DNA of 64,000 bases from a virus: IMG/VR virus record IMGVR_UViG_3300027816_000081, positions 35,865-99,864 of that record. One strand, 5' to 3'. Within the stretch, counting starts at the first letter, position 1; each line of letters starts with the position of its first letter. The position numbers and the translations under genes were made by a program. Shown here piece by piece: positions 1-8,304 of this stretch. Below the pieces are notes generated by a model that had not been told where the DNA came from, made no database searches, and was given only the letters and a program-made list of their open reading frames with translations.

Positions 1-856
1 GAGCATTTTGATTTACTACTGTTATTGAGTAAGATTGAAGTGCCGTACCAAACGCTGAAACTAGTCGTAAAGTAAAGTCATAAGTTTGGATAGTTGGCTC
101 TCCTACCGAAACGTTAGGTAATGACACATCCATATATCCTACAGCATTGGCTAACACAACTACCGGGCCGCCTACTGTCGTTGATATAGTGAACGTAGTG
201 TTATTGATCACTTCTCTCACATAATAATTTTGTCCAGCAACGATTCCTCCTATTACTGAGTTAGTAAATGAGATAGGTCTACCTGGACGAAAACCCAATG
301 TGCTGTACGCCACGATAGTATTATCTAATGTCGCAATAGCAGCGGTATTGACAGAGCCTAAGTTTACATTAACTATAGGTGGCTTTGGATAACCTCGTAT
401 TAATCCATATTCATTGATTTCTAAGCCCGGCGGAAGCTGACCCTGAACTAACGCTATTAATACACTAGTGTCATTTATAGGAACACTATATTCAATCGGA
501 TATTCTACCCATAAACTGTCATTAGTGACTATTATGGTTCCGGCAGGTGTAGTAAAGTTGGGGGCATCAATACCAGAAACCAACATGGTAAAAGTTTTAT
601 CTCGTAAATTGCCGAGATTGTCTGTTGCCCTAACTGCAAACGTGTAATTCTGATTAGTAAATACCGGTTCTGTTAATCCATACATTAAGCCAGTTTCGTC
701 TATAGTCACCCCATTTGGTAAGGATCCGCTCAATAAAGAATACGTTACGGTTGTCGCCGGCAATACAGGTGACGCTGAAAACTGAAATTCAAGAACGGAT
801 CCTGATACAAATCCTACCAAATTGCTAGAGATTGTATTCCAAATGGGTTGTGACAT
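1..856 (-). CDS. Ig-like virion/tail protein, C-terminus cut by the window edge
   Basis: An open frame reads from the ATG at 856 through the left edge with no stop (285 codons seen). The start has a good Shine-Dalgarno (AAGGA, 6 nt upstream). Two segments match the putative-Ig (He_PIG) pattern of secreted and phage adhesive proteins: SGSLPNGVTIDETGLMYG near residues 46-63 and QGQLPPGLEINEYGLIRG near 133-150. The rest is Thr/Val/Asn-rich beta-type sequence without membrane segments. It lies next to the endolysin and the giant fibre, which suggests a tail, baseplate or fibre component. The exact T4 counterpart is not recognised. The Ig-like assignment is from motif; the virion role is inference. 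Confidence 0.7.
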   Translation of the reverse strand, partial: MSQPIWNTISSNLVGFVSGSVLEFQFSASPVLPATTVTYSLLSGSLPNGVTIDETGLMYGLTEPVFTNQNYTFAVRATDNLGNLRDKTFTMLVSGIDAPNFTTPAGTIIVTNDSLWVEYPIEYSVPINDTSVLIALVQGQLPPGLEINEYGLIRGYPKPPIVNVNLGSVNTAAIATLDNTIVAYSTLGFRPGRPISFTNSVIGGIVAGQNYYVREVINNTTFTISTTVGGPVVVLANAVGYMDVSLPNVSVGEPTIQTYDFTLRLVSAFGTALQSYSITVVNQNA

Positions 857-864
857 ATTATTCC

Positions 865-1491
865 TTAGTCTGCCAATGCCTTGAGGGCAATATCATAGTG
901 ATGCTTTCTGTCCGCAAGACCGATAGTACCACCATTGATACGTCGAGTTAGCCCTACGAAGTCGCCCTTGTCTGCATAGATATTTAACTTGTTTGCATCC
1001 CAATACCATCCAGCACTTGCTACAGCGCCTTCAGGGGTTTCAAGATATTTAACTGCTTCGTCTAGTGACATACCAATTGATCTTGCAAAACGGGTGTAGT
1101 TATCTTTACCAGTCAACTGAATCAATCCACGACCTCTAAACTTGAATCCATCACCACTTGCTTCTGTTCCGTTGCCCATACGATTTGCATACACTTTGTT
1201 AGCAATCTTTTGAGGATTACGGGCATATGCATTTGCAACAGTAACATTTGGAAATCTCTTTGGCCATGTCTTCATAAGTGCTTTAGCACTATAGTTTAAG
1301 CCCTCAGCAGTGAAGTTAAAGCCTCCTGACTCGTGTGCAATCTGTGCTAAGAATGCAGCCATTCTCTTTGGATTTTCAAATAGATCAAAATGTTCCCCGA
1401 TCTTATTCAATGGTTCTACATATTTTGCAAGAACCGTTGCCCTAGTCTTAGGACAAATTTCTCTTAGTAATTCTAATGTTACTTTCCCCAC
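865..1491 (-). CDS. Endolysin, glycoside hydrolase family 19 (chitinase-like lysozyme)
   Basis: The product (208 aa) is a GH19-type muralytic enzyme expected to cut host peptidoglycan at lysis. The GH19 core is clear: AQIAHESGGF near residues 49-58 holds the catalytic Glu, followed by the FRGRGLIQLTGKDNY block near 118-132 and a WYWD segment near 162. The start is GTG at 1491, supported by AAGGAG 9 nt upstream. No signal peptide is visible, so export would need a holin. The only holin-like gene in the window is 25 kb away (27023-27373). T4 itself uses an unrelated lysozyme (gpe), so this is a replacement lysis enzyme common in environmental phages. Confidence 0.9.
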   Translation of the reverse strand: MGKVTLELLREICPKTRATVLAKYVEPLNKIGEHFDLFENPKRMAAFLAQIAHESGGFNFTAEGLNYSAKALMKTWPKRFPNVTVANAYARNPQKIANKVYANRMGNGTEASGDGFKFRGRGLIQLTGKDNYTRFARSIGMSLDEAVKYLETPEGAVASAGWYWDANKLNIYADKGDFVGLTRRINGGTIGLADRKHHYDIALKALAD

Positions 1492-1510
1492 CTTATTAGC
1501 TCCTTTGTTT

Positions 1511-1678
1511 TTATGGTCTTCCTTGACCTCTGTATTTCTTATAGTTTCTACGCTTATGCTTATTCATAGTACTGAACTTAATCTGTCCCAAACCAATTGT
1601 AGTTCCGCCCTTATGATTTTCACTAAACGAAACTTTTTGACCTTTGTTTGAACTACCACCTGATTTTACTTTAGCCAT
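1511..1678 (-). CDS. Small basic protein (55 aa), unknown function
   Basis: ATG at 1678 is preceded by AAAGGA at a good distance and the frame ends with TAA at 1511. The product begins MAKVKSGGSSNKGQ and ends in a strongly basic tail (NKHKRRNYKKYRGQGR). It has no cysteine pairs or membrane segment. It fills the gap between the giant fibre and the endolysin and is probably co-transcribed with both. The charge suggests nucleic-acid or virion binding, but that is only inference. Confidence 0.65.
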   Translation of the reverse strand: MAKVKSGGSSNKGQKVSFSENHKGGTTIGLGQIKFSTMNKHKRRNYKKYRGQGRP

Positions 1679-1693
1679 TATAATTCCTTTCTA

Positions 1694-4600
1694 TTATGTC
1701 TTACCGACCATTATTTCAACGATTCCTAATTCACCGTTGAAGTTTTCTAGTGATTTACCTACGATTCTTCCTGCACTAGCAGCATTATTTGCATATGCAT
1801 ATCCTGGAATAGTCGCGGTAGTTAATAAGTCACCTTTATTGACGGGGCCCATTACCTTACATGGTACACGTCCAATAAGAGCAACTTCAACTACGTTTTC
1901 GCCTTCAAGCAAGGCGTTCATGATGTATGCAGGATTAGTAGTGACAACTCCTGCAACCTTATGCGAATCAGCAACATTTTCAATCGTTACTTCATTTTCG
2001 CCGCCGAGAACAACAACTGTCCCTGGCTCATAGGCTTCGTCTGCTACGTAACGTTCTGCAAGGTCAGCGTAAGTAGCTTGCCATCTTGAACCGGCAGTGA
2101 GAGTCCAGTTACCAGTTACTGTACCTGCTGTTGTGTTTGCGCCGGTTGTGATGTTTGCTGTTTGTAGAGCTCCGCTCAACACAGTTGTAGTTGCTGTAAG
2201 ATTGATACTAGATGTTACGTTGCTTGCGGTTACGATACGAATACCACCAGAAGCAGTTGACCACGGTGCAATAGTTAGGTTAGCATTACCCTGGGCAGAG
2301 CTATTAGCATACACGATCATTGCATCGTCAGCGCCGGTCAAATTATTATATGACCCTGCGCCGGCTCTTGGAATCAAACCTATATCTTGTGTACCATTAA
2401 CGGCTCTAATGATTTTAGTGGTACTTCCTGTCCCGGATGAATCTGTAGAAGCGAAACCTGTTGTCCCAGTAACTGCGAGCGTAGTTAGTGTACCGACACT
2501 CGTGATATTAGGTTGCGCCGCTGTTGTTACTGTGCCTGCTGTTGTTGCGCTTCCTGCGCTTGTTGCGAAAGTTGCGTTAGCTACAGTACCGGTGACATTT
2601 GCACCAGTAATTGATGCTAGATTTGCACCAGACAGTCCAGCAGCAAATGTAGCGGATGAGCCAATTGCACTATTCCAAGTACCGCTAGTAACTGTACCTG
2701 TAGTAGTTAAACTTGCTGAACCGGCTAGCGGGCTTGCGCCAATTGAGTTGTGTGATATAGTTCTAGCGGTGCCACCGTTAAATGTTGTACCACTCGCATC
2801 ACCAGTGCCACCGTTGTTGAATGTTATTGTTTGTGTAGTATTAGCTGTAACTGTACCCGAGCCGCCCAATGAGATAGCAGTGCCGTTAACAGTTAGTGAG
2901 CTATTAGCAAGTCTTGTTTGTGCTAGCGTACCAGTTGTGATGTTGCTTGCATTCAACGCAGATAGACCGCTGCCATTGCCTGTAAACACACCTGTATTGG
3001 CAGTAATATTAGCAGCGGTAATATTCCCGCTCACATCCAATGATGTTAGTGTACCAACGCTCGTAATGTTGGGCTGAGCCGCAGTAGTTACCGTGCCTGC
3101 TGTTGTTGCCGATCCGGCACTAGTTGCGAAGCCTGCGTTAGCAACATTCAAGTTTGCCACTTGAGTTGTGGATGTAACGACTAATGGAGCAGTGCCAGTT
3201 GCAACGTTACTGATCAATTGAGGAGCAGTTATGTTTGCTGTTGCAAGAACTTGTGCTGTTCCCAAATTGCCGACATTTGCGTTTCCTGTAGCATTCAGTG
3301 TACCAAATACGTTTGCACCAGTAGTGGTAACATTCATCATTGCAGTATTATTTGGTGCCAATGAGATTCTTGGACCACTAGTGGCACTGCCGGTAGCAAT
3401 TGTTGCGATTGAAACTGAAACGTTATCTACAACTTGAGTTCTGAATATAGTATTAGGTGAATTCAAGTCGTTATAGATGCCGGAACCAGTACCTGCGGTT
3501 CTGATGCCTAATTGTCCGGTGCCAGTTGCAATATCCAAGAAGTAACCAGAACCAAGACCAACGTTAATTGATAACGGACTGTTGGTTCTTACACCACTTC
3601 CTGCTACAACAAGAACGTTTGCGTTTCCTGCTGCTGAAATATTCACATTACCATTTGCAGCAGGAATACTGACATTACTGTTGCCGTTTGCAAAGACACC
3701 GAGTAGATTGCCGACGGTAACATTTCCTGTTACTGATAGTGAGGTTAGTGTACCTACTGAAGTGATATTTGGTTGTGCGGCTGTTGTTAAAGTACCAGTT
3801 AATAGACTTGCACCGATTGTACCTGAGTTGGCATAAACATTACCAGCAGTTACGTTACCGGTAACACTGGCGCTCGTTAGAGTACCGACGCTCGTGATAT
3901 TTGGCTGTGCCGCTGTTGTTAAAGTACCAGTTAGTAAACTTGCACCGATTGTACCTGCGTTAGCATAGACGTTGCCTGCGGTGACATTTCCAGTAACAGC
4001 AAGACTTGTTAACGTACCGACGCTCGTGATATTTGGCTGCGCCGCTGTTGTTACTGTGCCTGCTGTGGTTGCAGTTGTCGCACTAGTTGCAGTGCCGCTT
4101 AGTGAACCAACAAACGTAGTAGCAGTGATACTTGCATTAGCTAAGTTAGCACTAATTGCTGTATTGATTACTGCACTTGAATTTCCATTTGCGCTTGAAG
4201 TGCTAAATGTTGGGTATACAGTAGTTGCTGCTGAGGTATTTTGTAATAATGCACTAGCATTGGTTGCTGCTGTTGCGCTTGCTACAGTACCAGTAACATT
4301 AGCGCCCGGTATGTTAGACAAGCTCGTTGCATTACCACTGAACACATTAGCTGTAATAGTTCCTGATGTAACTGTGATGTTTCCAGCGTTGATATTACCA
4401 GAAACAATCAGTGATGTGATCGTACCAAGACTTGTAATATTGGGTTGGGCAGCAGTTGTCACAGTTCCGGCTGTAGTTGCAGTTGATGCAGTGCCGCTTA
4501 GTGAACCAACAAACGTAGTAGCAGTGATACTTGCATTAGCTAAGTTAGCACTAATTCCCGAGTTAACTACCTGCTGCGACCATCCATTTGATGCAGAGGT

Positions 4601-7600
4601 AACGAATGTCGGGAATGCGCTAGTTGCACTTGAAGTATTAGTCAACAAACTGCTTGCAGAAGCAGCATTTGCAACAGTTCCGGTTACGTTTGCACCAGGA
4701 ATATTACTTAGATTGGTAGCATTTCCTGAGAAAATATTAGCAGTAATTGTACCTGATGTAACTGTTATGTTTCCGGCGTTAATGTTTCCAGAAACAATCA
4801 ATGATGATATCGTACCAAGACTTGTGATATTTGGCTGTGCTGCTGTTGTTAAAGTACCAGTTAGTAAACTTGCACCGATTGTACCTGCGTTAGCGTATAC
4901 GTTTCCAAAAGTTGCAGTGTTTACAACTGTTAGTCCACCGCCTACACTAAGATTCCCAGTATTTTTGTTGAAGGTTAAGTTCGCATTACCTGCGTAAGTT
5001 GAGCCGCCATCATTGAAAATAACTTGTGTGTTAGCACCTTGTGCAGGAACTAATGTAGCGGTATCCCATGTTAGACTGCCTGAACCATTCGTTCTTAAGA
5101 AAGCACCGTTGGACCCGCCTGTAATAATTACGTTACTGTTGGGGCCTAGATTGCTCACACCAACTACGTTAAGACCAGTTAATGTACCCAAACTCGTTAC
5201 ATTAGGCTGCGCCGCTGTTGCTAGCGTACCGGTTACCAGTGTAGCAGAAATATTTCCTGCCGACAAATTACCTGTTACGTTAGCAGTGCCATTGATATTT
5301 GCACCAGTACCGGTTACGACTACAACGTTAGCATTTCCGGCGGAACTGATTCTCACATTGCTGTTAGCGTCAACTGTTACGTTTGAGTTACCGTTGACAA
5401 TGAAACTACCTGCACTAACTGCGATGTTAGTCAATAGACCACCGTCACCCTGGAAGAAGTTTGCAACTGCAAGATTGCCTAAGTTTGCATTTCCTGATGA
5501 TAGATTTCCAGAAACAGTCAATGAAGACAGTGTACCAACACTCGTAATGTTTGGTTGCGCTGCTGTAGTTACTGTACCTGCGGTAGTAGCTGCACCAGCA
5601 GTAGCAGCATTCAAGTTAGCAACTTGTGTAGTACTTGTTACTACTAGCGGAGCTGTACCAGTGGCAACATTTGATATTAGTTGAGGCGCAGTAACGTTAG
5701 CAGTTGCAAGAACTCGTGCTGTGCCCAAATTACCAACGTTAGCATTACCTGTTGCATTGAGTGTTCCTGCAATATTTGCACCGGTCCCGGTTACGACTAC
5801 AATGTTAGCATTACCGGCGGCGCTGATATTGACATTGCCATTTGCAGCAGGAATATTAACATTGCTGTTTCCGTTTGCCAAAGCACCTATGAAATTACCC
5901 GACGTAGTGTTTCCACTCACACTTAAACTGGTCAATGTGCCAACACTAGTAATGTTGGGCTGAGCGGCAGTTGTTACTGTACCTGCTGTGGTAGCACTCG
6001 TTGCTGTTGTAGCTGAGTTGGCAGTACCATAGAAATTACCAATGAAGAAATTAGCATTTACAGCATTTCCTAAGTTAGCATTTCCTGATGAGATATTTCC
6101 ACTAACAGACAGCGAAGTGAGAGTACCGACACTCGTAATATTAGGTTGAGAAGAAGTTGTTAACGTCCCACCTAACAATAGAGCACCGATTGTACCTGAG
6201 TTAGCATACATATTGCCAGCAGTTACATTACCCGTTACCGCAAGAGAAGTTAAAGTACCAACGCTTGTGATATTAGGTTGCGCTGCTGTTGTTACTGTGC
6301 CTGCTGTAGTTGCAGTAGTTGCACTAGGCACAGTGCCAGTCACGTTGGCGCCAGCTAGATTAGTAAGTCCTGCGCCATTACCAGTAAAGATTCCGGTATT
6401 TGCAGTGAATGCGACTGCGGTTACAGTTCCGTTTACACCAAGTGATGTTAGCGTGCCAACACTAGTGATGTTAGGCTGTGATGCAGTTGTCACAGTACCA
6501 GCAGTGCCCGCGGTAGCAGCATTCAAGTTTGCAACTTGAGTAGTTGATGTAACTACTAGTGGTGCAGTACCAGTTGCAATATTACTGATTAACTGCGTGC
6601 CTGAGATGTTTCCAGTAGCAATAACTCTGCCTGTACCTAAATTAGCAACATTAGCATTACCGGTTGCGTTTAACGTACCTGCTACGTTGACACCTGTACC
6701 AGTCATTACTACGACATTAGCATTTCCTGCAATGTCAAAATTGATGTTTCCGTTAGCAGCAGGAATAGCAATGTCTGAGTTGCCATTAGCAAGATTACCT
6801 ACAAAATTAGCAGCGGTGACATTACCCGTAACTGATAGACTTGTCAACGTGCCTACTGAGGTAATGTTTGGTTGTGCAGCGGTTGTTACGGTGCCGGCAG
6901 TAGTTGCACTTGTTGCTGCACCAGACAGAGCACCAACAAATGTAGTTGCAGTAATAGAGGCGTTACCTAAGTTCGCACTAATACCTGTGTTGATTACTGC
7001 ACTTGAGTTTCCATTCGCACTTGAGGTAGTGAATGTCGGATATACTGTTGTTGCAGTTGAGGTGTTCTGTAGAAGTGCGCTTGCATTTGTTGCTGCGCCT
7101 GCTGTGGCAGCATTCAAGTTTGCAACTTGTGTGGTTGAGTTGACAACAAGAGGAGCAGTACCAGTTGCAACGTTTGAGATTAATTGGGGAGCAGTGACAT
7201 TGGCAGTAGCTAATACTTGTGCAGTTCCCAAATTACCAACGTTAGCGTTACTTGTTACGCTTAATGCACCGGTGGTAGTTAAGTTGCCACCTGTGATATT
7301 TCCAGTTACGTTAGCGGTGCCTGTTGCAACAATTGATGTAGTTCCCAAATTACCAACGTTAGCGTTACCTGTAGCATTTAATGTACCAGTAATGTTAGCT
7401 CCGGTTGCAGTAACGTTCATAGTAGCGTTACTTCCGATTACTATGTTGAGGTTTCCGCCGGAGACAGGGATGTTGGCATAGCTAGTGCCATTCAATATTC
7501 TTGTATTTGCAACTGCACTTACGTTGGTAAGATTACTTCCATCGCCGTACAAGAAATTAGCATTTACTATATTAGCATTGATGTTGCCGGCAACATTAGC

Positions 7601-8200
7601 AGTTGCAGCGGTAATTAGTGCAGTAGCATTAATATTTCCTGCATTGACATTTGCTGTAATGTTAGCATTGGCAGTAACATTCAAGTTACCAGTTACGTTT
7701 GCATTTGCACCTACTAGTATATTGTTGGTAATATTAGCATTGTTGGCATTAACATTAGCAGTAGTAGCTATGTTTCCTGTAAAGCTAGCGGTATTACCGT
7801 TGATTTGTAGATTAACATTGACGGTATTAGCGGTAAGAGTGTTTCCTATAGTGATATTTGAAACACCGGTGACATTTGCCGGCAAGTTAATAAAGAACGG
7901 AACTGAGCCGTTAGTAATAAAGGCTAGTGGGCCGGGACTAGCGGGTGAGCCAGTAGAAAGATCAAGAGTAGAACTTTCAATTCTGACTTGAGCGATGTTA
8001 GCACTTACAACAACATTTCCAGTAGGCGAGTTAACGGTGATACCTGCACCTGCGGTTCTATTAACCGAGATAACTGCCTGATCTTGAAGACCTGAAAATA
8101 ATTCGGTAAAATTCTGTTGAACTTTGTCAAATGCTGTTCTGATTGCATCTGCATTTGGATCGTCAGGAAAACTACCAAAGTCAATATTGCGTTGTGCCAT
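1694..8200 (-). CDS. Giant repeat-rich tail fibre protein (2168 aa)
   Basis: The N-terminus (MAQRNIDFGSFPDDPNADAI) is typical of long fibre proteins of T4-like environmental phages. The body is a low-complexity beta-type repeat array. I count 14 copies of AAQPNITSVGTLTSL-like units separated by VSGN/VTGN...GN stretches that differ in length. The last ~130 residues form a distinct globular domain (ATYADLAERYVADEAY...GGENEV...GRVPCKV) shared with the fibre at 29157-32216. A frame extension to GTG 8212 exists, but ATG 8200 fits the family N-terminus and has GGGTGA upstream. A late promoter lies at 8224-8231. Likely an extended host-recognition fibre. The terminal domain could be a chaperone or capping domain; that is inference. 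Confidence 0.85.
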   Translation of the reverse strand: MAQRNIDFGSFPDDPNADAIRTAFDKVQQNFTELFSGLQDQAVISVNRTAGAGITVNSPTGNVVVSANIAQVRIESSTLDLSTGSPASPGPLAFITNGSVPFFINLPANVTGVSNITIGNTLTANTVNVNLQINGNTASFTGNIATTANVNANNANITNNILVGANANVTGNLNVTANANITANVNAGNINATALITAATANVAGNINANIVNANFLYGDGSNLTNVSAVANTRILNGTSYANIPVSGGNLNIVIGSNATMNVTATGANITGTLNATGNANVGNLGTTSIVATGTANVTGNITGGNLTTTGALSVTSNANVGNLGTAQVLATANVTAPQLISNVATGTAPLVVNSTTQVANLNAATAGAATNASALLQNTSTATTVYPTFTTSSANGNSSAVINTGISANLGNASITATTFVGALSGAATSATTAGTVTTAAQPNITSVGTLTSLSVTGNVTAANFVGNLANGNSDIAIPAANGNINFDIAGNANVVVMTGTGVNVAGTLNATGNANVANLGTGRVIATGNISGTQLISNIATGTAPLVVTSTTQVANLNAATAGTAGTVTTASQPNITSVGTLTSLGVNGTVTAVAFTANTGIFTGNGAGLTNLAGANVTGTVPSATTATTAGTVTTAAQPNITSVGTLTSLAVTGNVTAGNMYANSGTIGALLLGGTLTTSSQPNITSVGTLTSLSVSGNISSGNANLGNAVNANFFIGNFYGTANSATTATSATTAGTVTTAAQPNITSVGTLTSLSVSGNTTSGNFIGALANGNSNVNIPAANGNVNISAAGNANIVVVTGTGANIAGTLNATGNANVGNLGTARVLATANVTAPQLISNVATGTAPLVVTSTTQVANLNAATAGAATTAGTVTTAAQPNITSVGTLSSLTVSGNLSSGNANLGNLAVANFFQGDGGLLTNIAVSAGSFIVNGNSNVTVDANSNVRISSAGNANVVVVTGTGANINGTANVTGNLSAGNISATLVTGTLATAAQPNVTSLGTLTGLNVVGVSNLGPNSNVIITGGSNGAFLRTNGSGSLTWDTATLVPAQGANTQVIFNDGGSTYAGNANLTFNKNTGNLSVGGGLTVVNTATFGNVYANAGTIGASLLTGTLTTAAQPNITSLGTISSLIVSGNINAGNITVTSGTITANIFSGNATNLSNIPGANVTGTVANAASASSLLTNTSSATSAFPTFVTSASNGWSQQVVNSGISANLANASITATTFVGSLSGTASTATTAGTVTTAAQPNITSLGTITSLIVSGNINAGNITVTSGTITANVFSGNATSLSNIPGANVTGTVASATAATNASALLQNTSAATTVYPTFSTSSANGNSSAVINTAISANLANASITATTFVGSLSGTATSATTATTAGTVTTAAQPNITSVGTLTSLAVTGNVTAGNVYANAGTIGASLLTGTLTTAAQPNITSVGTLTSASVTGNVTAGNVYANSGTIGASLLTGTLTTAAQPNITSVGTLTSLSVTGNVTVGNLLGVFANGNSNVSIPAANGNVNISAAGNANVLVVAGSGVRTNSPLSINVGLGSGYFLDIATGTGQLGIRTAGTGSGIYNDLNSPNTIFRTQVVDNVSVSIATIATGSATSGPRISLAPNNTAMMNVTTTGANVFGTLNATGNANVGNLGTAQVLATANITAPQLISNVATGTAPLVVTSTTQVANLNVANAGFATSAGSATTAGTVTTAAQPNITSVGTLTSLDVSGNITAANITANTGVFTGNGSGLSALNASNITTGTLAQTRLANSSLTVNGTAISLGGSGTVTANTTQTITFNNGGTGDASGTTFNGGTARTISHNSIGASPLAGSASLTTTGTVTSGTWNSAIGSSATFAAGLSGANLASITGANVTGTVANATFATSAGSATTAGTVTTAAQPNITSVGTLTTLAVTGTTGFASTDSSGTGSTTKIIRAVNGTQDIGLIPRAGAGSYNNLTGADDAMIVYANSSAQGNANLTIAPWSTASGGIRIVTASNVTSSINLTATTTVLSGALQTANITTGANTTAGTVTGNWTLTAGSRWQATYADLAERYVADEAYEPGTVVVLGGENEVTIENVADSHKVAGVVTTNPAYIMNALLEGENVVEVALIGRVPCKVMGPVNKGDLLTTATIPGYAYANNAASAGRIVGKSLENFNGELGIVEIMVGKT

Positions 8201-8223
8201 GTTAATTATCACCCATTATATTG

Positions 8224-8231
8224 TATTTATC
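8224..8231 (-). promoter_or_regulatory. T4-type late promoter for the giant fibre
   Basis: GATAAATA on the minus strand, 23 nt before ATG 8200, leaving a short conventional leader with GGGTGA. Confidence 0.7.
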
Positions 8232-8255
8232 GTTTTGGATTCATTTACGATTGGC

Positions 8256-8286
8256 AAAAAAAATAGCCGGGAACTAGCCCGGCTAT
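8256..8286 (-). terminator. Rho-independent terminator
   Basis: Perfect 9 bp stem (8263-8271 with 8278-8286, core AGCCGGG/CCCGGCT), 6 nt loop, followed on the minus strand by eight T. It closes the transcript ending with the gene at 8305-10797, just before the fibre late promoter. Confidence 0.92.
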
Positions 8287-8304
8287 CTTTAGATTTTTAT
8301 AGAC

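Noticed and set aside
2097-7991. Long plus-strand open frames opposite the giant fibre (for example 2097-3077, 3972-4997, 6597-7481)
   Set aside because: They are the antisense of a Thr/Asn/Ala/Val-rich repeat protein, have Val/Ala/Leu/Pro-rich shadow composition, and no promoter or Shine-Dalgarno. The minus-strand fibre is clearly the gene.
1694-8200. Repeat array considered as CRISPR or other non-coding repeats
   Set aside because: The repeats are in frame inside one long protein, units are imperfect and spacers code for protein; no CRISPR-type direct repeat.
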